DNA of 64,000 nucleotides from Alentia gelatinosa (taxonomy: Eukaryota; Annelida; Polychaeta; Phyllodocida; Polynoidae). The notes under the pieces are model-generated. The model searched no databases, had not been told where the DNA came from, and was given only the letters and a program-made list of their open reading frames with translations. Location of the stretch: NCBI GenBank assembly GCA_950022655.1, contig OX465588.1, forward strand, positions 23,298,527 to 23,362,526. Reading direction: 5' to 3'. The position numbers were made by a program, and so were the translations under genes. Every line of letters begins with the position of its first letter. Within the stretch, counting starts at the first letter, position 1. This document shows positions 10,201 through 20,972 of the stretch, piece by piece.

Positions 10201-11399
10201 GATTCATGGCCGGACCAGCACCACGCACTTTCATCTGACAGTTAAACTGGGCAGGTAAATGGTCGCAAGCCCCACTGATCACACGATATTTGAAACTCTG
10301 TGCGTGGACTTCGCGGCAGGGTAGGGCTACATGTTTTTGGGTCGTAATTGAGAACATGGTTATAAACCAAGGAAAGAAACAAAATCGCACACGGTTCCAT
10401 TCGGTTCAGTCACATGGGCCCGCACCACGAGGGACGAGGCAGTTGGGGGACAGTGAGACATTACCAGGCTGGCTATGATTAATGCCTGTCCCCACAAAAC
10501 GGGAAAACAATCCCCGCCACCCGAATCAATCAGCGCCCACTCTCACTGATCCTGTGGTTGAGCTACTAGTATTTTCTCTCTTTTCTATTTTATTTTAGAT
10601 CTTTTTTCTTCTCTTTGGCTCCAGCTTGCCTGATCCCACCCCTGACGAGGCGGGTATGGCTTGGTTAGTTAAGGCTCAATACTGATTGACAGCAGGTCGC
10701 GTTTCCTTCCTTTAAAATGTGTTTAGCAATATGCTACGTATTACGACTAAATAGTTTTACTATACTACTACTTTTAGTCTTTTTTTAATATCTTTATTCC
10801 ATCTCTTGTGTATACGCGTTATTTTTTTACAAGAACGTTGGAATTATTGTTCGACAAACTAATCAGAATACTTGCCCTGCAGAGGCCATGCATTGTATTC
10901 TCTCTTTTCCTTTTTTTAAATTCGTTTATTTTGGCTGGTTGAAGTTCAGGACAAAAATTAATGCAAATAGTAAAAGAATTTATAAAAATTAAATGGCGAT
11001 TGTTCTCTTCAATAACTAACACGGGACTAATACAGTGGATGCCTATATACACTAAAGTCTATACTTGTTAAATGATTCTCTTGGATTTGGAATTGTGTTG
11101 CAACAATGGCTAATGACACTGGACCACCTCTTCTGGACTGCTTGATTAAGAATCGTGAAAAAGCCTGCTTGGTCACATTTCAGGCAACGTGAGTGGTGGC
11201 TCTTGGACGAATGTGTTTCTCCTGAAGAACGTCTCACTTTTCAACTACATGGACCCTTAAATGAAAGGTGAATGCTCCCAAGGCGGGATGGGCACAGTAC
11301 AGAAATGCCATCACTGACAGGTAGGTGTAATATGGTACCTCGGACATGAAGGGGTTACGTCGTGTTTACTGCTGACAACCAGTCCAGTCCCACCACAGC
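7209..11399. other. AT-rich noncoding DNA
   Basis: No frame here has domain-like or codon-like content. The stretch holds short homopolymers (T run near 8970, C run near 10027) and ordinary AT-rich sequence. No RNA gene or element edge was seen. Confidence 0.45.
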
Positions 11400-13071
11400 C
11401 CATCCTGCTGCTTTTCTCCCCTTTCATCTCACCAACAATGGCGCCCCCTAGAGTGAGGCGCCAGAACTGTGTGTAAGCCCTCCCTCACCTGTCCGAACGC
11501 GCTGCGTTATCTACGGAAGCCATCTCCGGCGACTGGGCTACCTTTCAGCCGGCTGCCCCTGCCCCCTCCCCCCGCCCCCGCCCCCACCTGCCCTGCCCCG
11601 CCCGCCCTCCCCCAACCAGTGCGCCCCACTACAACGGCCGGGCGTTCCTCGTGCTAATTTTAGATCTTCGATTTCTTGGCGCACCGCCACCACCGCCACC
11701 GCCACCACCACCATCACCACCACTACTACCACCACCAAGGCCGACGTCATCACGACTAGCAGCGGCTTGCGGGATGGGGGCGGGTAGTAAGCGCCGAGCC
11801 CGCATCGTGGCGCTAGTGTCTGTCAGGGGGAGAAAGGAGGAGGGAGAGAGGAAGGGAGCAGTTGTGAGTGGCTCTCGTGAGCTAGTCCCGCGCAGTGGTC
11901 TCGCGGCCGGCAGCGTGGTATGGTCGCAACAGAGACAGGAGAGAGAGAGGCGGTTAGGAAGACAGTGAGAGAGAGAAGAGAGAACGCCAGGCCTTTAACA
12001 CTACAACAACAGATACAGCACTGAGCAGCTCCACTTGGGAGCGACTAACAACAGGAGGGAGTTGGCGGCGACAGGCACACACAAACACGTGTGTCCGTGT
12101 GTGCTTTCCTCCCACGCCTCATGCCCGCGTTAGAAAGTGCATCTCACTGAGTGAGCAGCTCAGCAGTGGGGAGTTGATCAAGGCTCCGTACCTGAAGGTG
12201 TTCTTTAACGATCCACCGGCAAACCTGCATGCCAAGGACTAGGGGTACTCGGAGCTACCACTGCTACTACCCTACTGCTCGCCACCACTCGGACTTGCTC
12301 ACCACATTACCCACGGAGGAGTCATTCGTCGTGTCGGCGTGTGTCCCTGGCTTGGATGTCCTCGTGGTTGACTGGTGGAGGGTGAGGCCGCTTCTAACGC
12401 CCCGCTTGTGTGTGGTAGACACATAAAGTAACGTGAGGAAGGTATCGTGGCTCACCTAAAAGGATCAGATTCATTCCACCAGTCCAGATAACTGTGATAG
12501 GAGAACATTGCTGCCAGTACAATCTCATCACCTGACGTTGTGTGACGAGCTAACCATCTATACTTCATTTTACCAGGCTCACACCAGAGAGGGTATAGAG
12601 ATAAAGGATACAGTGCCCCACACAACTTACCTATCTTCATAGCCTTAAGCACTACTCAGGGGTCCATCATTTTACATCACCAGACTTTCCTTGACACGTG
12701 TAGGGCCTTCATTGCTCACACGCTGCCCGGATATTTGGCTGGGGCTGTGAGCAGCTCTTGATTGTACTTGAGTGGCTCCTGGTCATCTCGGAGGATTAAG
12801 CGACGCTGGAGGACGTGAGCGCTGCACTTGCCGTTGGCCGGACCCCTTTCCCCCTCGGACCCCCCTATCCCCGGACAAGCGCTGCCGCAAGGAGTCGCTC
12901 AATCAGCCGCCGACGGGAAGCTATCTGTCGTGGCCACTTCCGGTCATCTAGGCCTACTTTAAGGCCTTGGTGGGACATTCGTATTGGACATCGGAGAAGT
13001 CTATAGACGGAGCCAGGGATAGAAGAAATTAGGCAGGGGACAGGTACACACAGCCGGAAGTACGGGTCAAT
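11400..13071 (+). promoter_or_regulatory. GC-rich candidate promoter and 5' UTR block
   Basis: This block is clearly richer in G+C and CpG than its surroundings. It contains CCA/CCG trinucleotide runs (11683-11742), GA-rich tracts near 11940-11985 and a CTCF-like word around 11441-11452 on the minus strand. It leads directly into the signal-peptide exon at 13072. An in-frame TAG at 13030-13032 separates it from that exon, so at least the last part is untranslated. Its promoter role is inferred from position and composition only. A possible coding stretch inside it (12134-12239) is described under findings. Confidence 0.35.
11683..11742. repeat. Imperfect (CCA/CCG)n trinucleotide repeat
   Basis: About twenty tandem triplets of CCA, CCG and CTA type lie within the GC-rich block. 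It would read as poly-Pro, poly-Thr or poly-His depending on frame, but it does not sit in a convincing gene. Confidence 0.8.
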
Positions 13072-13213
13072 ATGGGGGCCATGCGCTGTGGATGTCGTCG
13101 ACGGTGTCGCTCTCAGGTCGCGGAGATGCCCGGCGGGCAGGGTGCTTCCGTCGCAGGCTTTCTGCTCCTCCCTTTACTGCTTCTTCAGTTGACGACGACC
13201 GGCGCCGCTCTGC
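13072..13213 (+). CDS. First coding exon: signal peptide of a secreted or membrane protein (partial)
   Basis: An ATG at 13072 in good Kozak context (A at -3, G at +4) opens a 47-codon frame. An in-frame TAG lies 39 nt upstream. The peptide has an Arg/Cys-rich start, then a strongly hydrophobic core (VAGFLLLPLLLLQL) and a small-residue region (TTTGAA), which is the classic n-h-c layout of a secretion signal. A third in-frame ATG at 13126 would give a signal peptide of standard length. The frame runs into CTGC|GTAAGT, a consensus splice donor at 13214, leaving a phase 1 junction, which is common after signal-peptide exons of extracellular proteins. Without splicing the frame would stop seven nucleotides further on. 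The mature protein is unknown and no downstream exon was recognised in the window. Confidence 0.6.
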
Positions 13214-13219
13214 GTAAGT
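13214..13219 (+). other. Splice donor GTAAGT
   Basis: This is a perfect match to the metazoan 5' splice site, placed directly after the signal-peptide codons. It decides that the short frame is an exon and not a tiny ORF. Confidence 0.6.
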
Positions 13220-13220
13220 A

Positions 13221-16200
13221 ACACTCTCCAAGTTTGGTGTTTGTAGCCCTGGAGCATCCTCCGGTGCGCCCACTTTCCCTCGTCGTTTCTCAGACCCCGC
13301 CGGGGAGGGGGTTGAGTGAGCCGCCCGGGCTGAGAGCGGCAGGAAAGCGGGCGGGAAGAGCAGCTCAGCGGGCTCCGGTTTTACATAGGCCTTGGGGCCC
13401 GAGCAGGTTTAAAGCTCCCTGTGGACCGCCGCAAGCAACTGCTGCACGGGGCCTGCAACTTCATAAATGCCCCTTTCCCAACCCCTACAGTCCGCACAGG
13501 AGGCAACCCTCCTGCTACCAACCGCCCCTCCAGGGCTGCCCAAAGAACATCGAAATTCCCCGTCCCCCACATATCAGATAGAAACTGCGCGAAGGATCAA
13601 TTGTTTCGGTTCTCTTTTTTGTGGTTTTTTTTCTCCCTGCAAGTAATATGGTATTGCGAAAATAATTTCGTGGATCCGTGAACTTCACCTCAGATCCAAT
13701 ATATATTTATATACACTGTTTCCACTAGATGTACGAGAAGCTACACCGAGTTGGGTTTTTTTCGCGTTGGAGTCTATGGAAAGGGCTGGAGGTAAGAGAG
13801 AGGTTAGAAATGGGAAATTGCATAGGAAGGAAGACAGGAGGGGTTTAGAAAGCGAGGGAAACTCATGACAGCTAGTTAATTAAACACCCCAAAAAGGTTC
13901 GTGCCTTCTACCGATTGAGCCGCCTCCACCGAGGGAAGAAGAAAAGTTCGCCCTGATCCTCTTTTGTTTCTGACCTATCTATTGATTGGGCGTCGTCTGT
14001 AGAATCACACGCTATGCTTTGCACGCCTGCGGCATGGAGGAAGAGGCTGACTACCGTTAAAGACGCTACTAGGCTTCACTAAGGCAGCCCACCCTACCCC
14101 ATCCCTTCAGACACCATCCCCCACACTCTGTCTGGCCCACTGTTTGGTCGACTTTTACTGTGGCAGGAGGTGGAGTACCCAAGGGTGCAATAACTACAGA
14201 ACAGATGATGGAGCTGCCGTGTGGAACAGGCTCGGCGGTACAGGTGACTGGGGCCCGTGTGTAATTAATACCTAATATCTCAGCATAAAGCGGCAATCAA
14301 TTAAGAGCGCCATGCTAATTACAGCTTGTTTTCCTCCCACGTAGCCAAAGAGAGACCGAAATGTAGGCATTGTCCATCACGTGCCGACTTACCATCTAAA
14401 GTCATGCACGTTTTAGGTTTTCAATTTTCTTCTGATGTCCCAATTAACCCACACAAAAGAGGGGTGAGGCTCATATCTGCCAATAGGTATATAGTACGCA
14501 CCTTACACAATTCATATAGCAGGTTTTATTCCTCAGTATTCATGATTCATATTTCCTGATGAGTGCTTAAACCTATGACGATGTGATGCTCATAACACGG
14601 CCTGCATTTATTATCTCCAAAGTCAACAAGGTGGCTCTGTTAAGACGACGACCCGTTCAGGTCCTTAGGGATTGAGACCACACCAGGAGCTCATTTCCTT
14701 CCTCTCCCCGTGCTTTTTGTAGTAAGCTTCATTTTAATGGCTGAGAATTGTATCCTCTTCACAGTGATTCAGGTGGTGGAGAATCCGTAGGACGTTTGTC
14801 ACCCTCCTTCATACCAGAATCTTCAGCCGAAAGCTGCTGACGAGTCCCTATGCTTTTAAAGACAACCCCCCTACTCTCCTCCCACCTACAGCCTCCCCTT
14901 CCCACCCCCATCTTGAAGAGCTGGATCCTCACCACCGGGAGAACTACTAATGGTCCCGACTTAATAAGCCATTTAGGGGTACTGACAAGGTAAAGAGATA
15001 AGTTCGCTCCTTGGATCCTGCAGGGTTTTTTTCTCAGCCACCCTCCAACCCCCCACTTTCTGGAGGAGGTCCTCCAGTGGCGAGGGGGAGACTGGTAGCG
15101 ATGGGAAAACTGAGAAATGCAATCCACATCGCGTGATTCAGGAGAATAGAGGATGGGATATGGGAGGGTGTCTGTGCTGTGGGGGGAGGGGGTTAAAGGG
15201 GACAGGAGGTGTGGGGTGACAGGAGGGGGCTGGATGATATCCCCAGCTATTACTAATACCCCCACTCCTCCCCATTCCTACCCCCGCCCCCCTCTCTCCC
15301 TCTCCCCCCGAACCAGCCACACATCACAGCGAATGACTACTACTACCTTGTAACTGTGGCAAATGTCGCGTATGGATTCTGCAGTTTTCACGGCTACTCA
15401 AACAGTGTTGAAGGTAGACTGAGCTTGGCGCCGTATTAAAAGGGAGACTTGGCTGGCGGGGTATAGCCGGCCCAACGCTTCATGTTGGCTGGGCGCATTA
15501 AGCCCGGGTAATGGACGTGCCTTTGGCTGGAGAGGGCGGGATATTCCTTTACCATGACATCCCTCAGATCTTTCCTCCAACGTCTTTATTGTTATCTCAC
15601 AAGAGCTGGAAGGGTGTGTTTCTGATGTGGGGGTGGGTTGTATGTATACGTATTAGATCCTGATTTAGGGTATGTAAGGTAAAATACATAAAATTTAGGT
15701 TGGAAAAGCAGTAACGTAAAATAGTCCACCAGACTACTTTCAACATGTAGGTGCTAGGGATTATCGCTGTTGGAATTTGAATTGTAAGTACCAGAATTAA
15801 AATAGTGTAAACGCATATCGATAGACTACGGACAGTATAGTGAGGGTCTATATGTGATCCAACTTTCTTTATATTCTAGAAGAGTTTCCTGGTGCCAACT
15901 AGCCCTAATAAATCATGGAGATTGTCATTTCCGTAGATTAGCAACTTTTGGTTTCTTCCAGTGTACAAACACACGCTAGCGCAAATGTCCACCGGGGAAG
16001 ATAAACTAAGAAACAAGACGGAGATATTACGGTAAACGCGGGCGTTTACCGGCGCCCAGTCAGGTATTGATCGGTTATAGGTAGACGGTCGGCAAGGCTC
16101 GGCATTATTACAAGGTGCTGGCTTCCTCGCCTGTTTTTCCCGCCGTTCGGATCGTCCAACCACCCGCCGCCCGGAGTGATACACCAGTGGGCCCGGGAAG

Positions 16201-18650
16201 GCCAGGAGGCAGTGGATCCCGACTCCGCCTTTAAGATATGACCCCCTGGAGTCTCTCCAGGGGCCGGACAGTGCGCTATGGCCACAACCACAGCTACGGC
16301 CACTCCCAGACCCCCGCCCTCTACATTTAGATGCTAGAGGATAGGTCAGGGTAGGGGTGGTGGTGGGCAGGCAGTGAGGGGTGGACTGAGGGTGTGGCTG
16401 AGGTGAGGAGGGCGTGTGCGAGTCATATGAGGGGCATTTCAACACTGAAGGCAGTGCGGGTTGTGATGAGGAAGACTGGGGTGGAGGGGCGAGAGGAGCT
16501 GAAAGATGGGGAGGAGATATCCCATCGACGTGCTTTTGCAAGGGGCTGGAGTGGCGTTAGTAAGAAGATTAAGGGAAAAGGGCTGCTGGGAAATATGGTC
16601 AATGCATGTGTGTTGTAGATGGAGGGGACAGTAAAGGCGATAGGAGGAGGAGCAATGCATAGGGGTGTCTTGGGTTAAGGGCAGAGGAACAGCTTTATTG
16701 GAGTGCTGAGGGAACTCTGCGAGACCACTGAATAAGGTGCTCACGCTAACGGAAACAGTCTTCGCCCGAAAAATAGAACGAAGATTGTATAGAGAGCTCA
16801 GGATGTTCTATATTTAACCATGTCGACACACTAAAATAAAGTATCTAGATTGATAACTAACAGTACTTGAGACACAAAGGAATAATTATAAGGCAATACG
16901 GACTAATGTAATGACTATGTATATGATGCGGATGTATACGTGCAGGTGCAGTTTTGTATGACGTCTTCTTATCAAGATAATAACCGCCTACATGTATGTA
17001 TAACAGGTAATTATTATTGCTGACACGGCAGCCTTTATATTGGGGAATGGTAAAAGTCACACATGAACAATAACAGGTGTGGTAGTGTTAGATGTGAGCC
17101 GCTCCGGAAACCAAGTCAATAATGGGTAGTGCACGAATTATGTAGAGTGTAACTAAAGAGTGGAAGGTCATATGTCGATGCGGGATATGAGGGAGGGAAG
17201 CAAGTCATACATGGAGCATGGTACCTATGCAGGTCATGTCAATTATGGTCCTCTTGGTGGGGTTGCTGCTTGGTAATCTGAAAGTTGTAAATTGATCGAA
17301 TTGTATTTCATGAAGGTATTTACTATGATTGTGGTCCTAGGCCTTTATATATTGATTATACAGGATAGACTGTTATGGTTGGAACCCTAAACTAATTAGA
17401 ACCCTTTCAATTTATTGGTTGAAGGCAAAAGAAAGATGATTAAAGAGGGTATTTCCCTTGGTATATATATGCCCAGGAATTGCCAGAAATGTAATGTAAA
17501 GAGGAAAACACAGGATATTCATCTAGTTTATCCAATTGAGAAGAGGTGTTGCAGAGTACTTGCTTGGTGTTATGTGGGCACTTAAGAAAGGAAGTTCTCT
17601 TATTCCCTTAACTGTGGGATGAAAGGGTCTGCTGGGTAAATGCTATTTTCCGAGTAAAGACGGACGTGGAGGAGACTTCTGTGCTCTTTGGTTAGTGGGG
17701 GATGTACGAATGTGTAGCGTAGGTCATACGTAGTGTGATGGGGGTGTAGAGGAGACGGTGGGGGCTTGCTGTGTGTGAAGGCTCAGTGGGGTGTAATCTA
17801 GGGTGACGCAGCGGGGGCCTGGAGGTCGCCTGATCATTTCATGGCGAGATGACGCCGATCATGCCCTGAATCCCGATCGTTCGGGATCCCACTGGTGGTC
17901 CCCTCAGAACGAGGCAGGCGGAGAGAGAGAGGGTGGATCAAGGCTACGCGAGAGGTATCCAGTAGACCTGGAAGGAGGAGCAGGGGGCCGAGTGAAGAGA
18001 TGATGGACTAGACAAAATAGGAAACCCATTCGTACAGGGAAATGGGGTGTGCGAGGAAAGAGAGAGGAGGTCGAGCTCACACAGAAGCTCATCTCAGTAG
18101 TAGTGGTAGCGAACAGCCACCCGCCATGGTGGAGGGTTACCCTTATCTGAACATGATTAAGGGGTATATTATGTAGTGAGGGCTCTATATGTATAGGGGT
18201 CAATGATGGGGTCATTATTCAATGTTATAAGAGGGGTTTCTTTAAGCTGAAAGTCTTGTTAAAAGGAGTAGTATAACTAATATGGTAGCAGGGTGGAAAG
18301 AAAACCTAGCACACGGGTATATACATATGAGTTGGAATGCCATGCTTTCCTCCGATGAGCGCCAGTGGTCTGAAGCAATTTCTTTGGTATACCCCCTCTG
18401 TGTCTATTCCATCGTCTCCATCCAACCTCGACTAGCCCAATCACGATGCGGGACTCTGACCATAGATTCTATTCCGCACTTCCTGCATATTTTTGGTCAT
18501 TCTCCACATCGCTGATCTTCTACCACGGCCATGGTCCATCTCCCTTCACCACACCTTATCGTACTCTCCCCTCATTCTCCCATCTACCGCCAACAACGTC
18601 GGCCCCTTGTCATCCAGCACCACCCAGCTAACCCTGCAGTAAGATTCTGA
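13221..18650. other. Noncoding DNA with scattered GC-rich blocks; possible first intron
   Basis: Open frames here are short and compositionally biased (Pro/Gly/Ser-rich), as expected from GC-rich noncoding DNA. GC-rich blocks lie around 13230-13560, 14870-15320 and 16030-16400. If the exon at 13072 is real, this is the start of its first intron. No exon with matching splice sites was recognised. Confidence 0.4.
14240..14340. promoter_or_regulatory. Candidate regulatory element with clustered homeodomain words
   Basis: Several TAATTA/ATTAAT/CTAATTAC words and CAATCAATTAAG lie in about 100 bp of otherwise balanced sequence. The mosaic resembles deeply conserved noncoding elements near developmental genes. 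This is a motif reading and no alignment was possible. Confidence 0.25.
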
Positions 18651-19200
18651 TTATCTTTAATCTTTATATATAATATGACGACTATTCAATACCACATAAA
18701 GAGCACACAAAGATACACAGAATTCCCATCCGACTGCCATATGTACAGGATGTATCCCACCAAGATGACCATTTAAAAAATACAGCAATCTGACAAACAT
18801 CCTAATGATCAGCTGCCAATGTTGACTGTCACTCAATGATTAAGTGACCTTCAGACGGCCAATTAGTTTGGTAACTTGACACTTTTCTATAGGGCAAATA
18901 GTTATTACGTAATGGGAGCGGCCATCTTACCCCAAGCGCCATAGAAAACACAAGATGGGGATGCGAGATCCATAACTTATAACAGCTGATTACAAAAATT
19001 GACCGCCAAGTACAGTGGCGACATCTTCAATGAACTCGTCCAATTTCTTGGCGGATAACGGCTGAACTAACAATCACTCTCTGTCCTATGGATATTGGCA
19101 TCTCTTGAGCCCTCCTACAGACCACAATCTCATATACCGTGTTTGAAAAGAAATCCATCTTAAATATAATTTCCGAATATTACAACTCCCATCTGATGGC
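18651..19200. other. AT-rich noncoding DNA
   Basis: No frame or repeat of note was seen. The stretch separates two GC-rich zones. Confidence 0.4.
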
Positions 19201-19760
19201 CCTACCTGATGTAGCATTTGGCTTCCCAAAAGGATCCTGTTCCTCCGCCCCATCCGTCCGCCAGCCTGCTATACCCCCTCCCACCTCGCCACACACCCGC
19301 TCGCTGGACAGCCCTACCCATTGCCCAATCCTCATCCGCCCCGTCTATAGCCGGGTGCCGGGCAGCGCGCGCCGTGCCCCGCCTACAAGCCGGGCCCCGA
19401 CGACAATGGGAGAATTTAGGCCCCGGTAGCGGCGGCGGCGATCGGCCGGCCCGTCGGCAGCATTGATGATGTATCTGTGATCATTGGGAACGCAGGGCGC
19501 GGGCGGACGGCGGGAATTCGGTTTGCGCGGCGGGCGGCGGGTGGTGGTCTGGACGGGGCCGCGGCGGCGGGCCTGCCATCCGCCATCGGCCAGCTTGCCG
19601 AAATGAAGGCAAATTGATCCTGGCAGCGAAGGTCAACGCGGCGTCATACTTCAAGGCGGCAAGGGTGGGGCGGGCGGGGGGTCGAGGCTGTAGCCAGGGT
19701 AGGGCGTGGTTGGGCGTGGTTAGTGGCTGGGGGTGCGGACGGCCGGGTGGAGGATGAGGT
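19201..19760. other. GC- and CpG-rich island
   Basis: The block is dense in CGG, GGC and CCG words, with palindromic words such as GATCGGCC. Frames in it are Pro/Arg-rich and look noncoding. It may be a CpG-type promoter or a regulatory island. Only composition supports this. Confidence 0.3.
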
Positions 19761-20446
19761 CGGGGCAGCTGGGGTTATAACTAACACCTACATCTGAAGG
19801 CTATGTGGAAGCGAGTGGCGGCAACGGCGGCTACAAAAACAGACAGGTTGATAACCAGCGCAGCTCACATCATTAGTCAATTATAGACGTCTCCATTAGC
19901 CAGCTCACTCTGCTGAGCGGGCTCCAAAGAGCTGAACGAGACCGTCATCTCAAAGCGTACCTCCTTCTCTCCTCCTCCTTCCTGTCTGAATTCTAACTGA
20001 TGTAGGGTTTCATATCACCATCCAGAGACAGGTTCATGAGGATATGTGTGTAAGTGATAATGCCAAGTGAGTCGTTTTCCCTATGGTGGGCGGCCTGACA
20101 TGTCGCTGGTTTTGTGATATGGACAGTCGGTATATATGTGGCGGACAGTAGGACATATAATTGGCGAATATTACATAGGGAATAGACACAAGTCCACCGT
20201 ACATAGGCAGAGTGCAGGCATGATGTATATAATGTGATTCTAGTCATGCTAACCCTGGACCGGTAACATGATACCCATTGACGTACGACTTACAGAATGT
20301 ACCGTTTGTTATGACTGTTTGTTGCCGCCTTTGATATTTCTTATTATTTTGTCAGAAAGTATCTGATATGCAGGCTTCATTCCAAGCATTCAGTAAGGGG
20401 TGTGTAGGCAGGTAAGGTGATAGACCGTCGAAGCTGTAGCCATGGT

Positions 20447-20972
20447 CAAAATCACAATGATAGACAGACAGGAGAACCAGTCGCTCTGCGCAGTCACAGT
20501 GATATACACGCAGGAGAACCAGTAGCTTTGTGAATTCACAATGATAGAGAGATTGTAGAGCCAGTAGCTCTGCAGTGTCACTAGGATAGACAGACAGGAG
20601 ACCAGTAGCTCTGTGCAGTCACGGAGAAATACAGGCAGGAGACCAGTAGCTCTATACAGTCACAGAGCTAGACAGACAAGGGTATCAGTAGCTATGTGCA
20701 GTCACAGTGAAAGACAGGCAGGAGATCCATCAACTCTGTGCAGTCACATACCTAGACAGGCAGGAGGAACAGTAGCCCTGTGCAGTCACAGTGAAATAAA
20801 GGCAGGGGAACCATCACCTCTGTGCAGTCACATACCTAGACAGGCAGGAGGAACAGTAGCTCTGGGCAGTCACAGTGAAATAAAGGCAGGAGAACCATCT
20901 CATAACTAGACAGGCAGGAGGACCAGTATAGCTCTGTGCAGTCACTGAGATAGACAGTAGAAGCAGTGGACA
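20447..20972. repeat. 42-44-bp minisatellite
   Basis: About twelve units follow the pattern agacaggcaggag...agtagctctgtgcagtcacag. The word gcagtcac recurs every 42 bp in the later part. Two consecutive copies near 20745-20900 form an 84-bp higher-order dimer, with alternating spacer words catacctaga and gtgaaataaa. The 98-codon frame across it only translates the repeat. Confidence 0.88.

Noticed and set aside
20613..20909. 98-codon repetitive protein
   Set aside because: Translation of the 42-bp minisatellite; the period is not a multiple that preserves a conserved motif beyond the repeat and no gene context exists.
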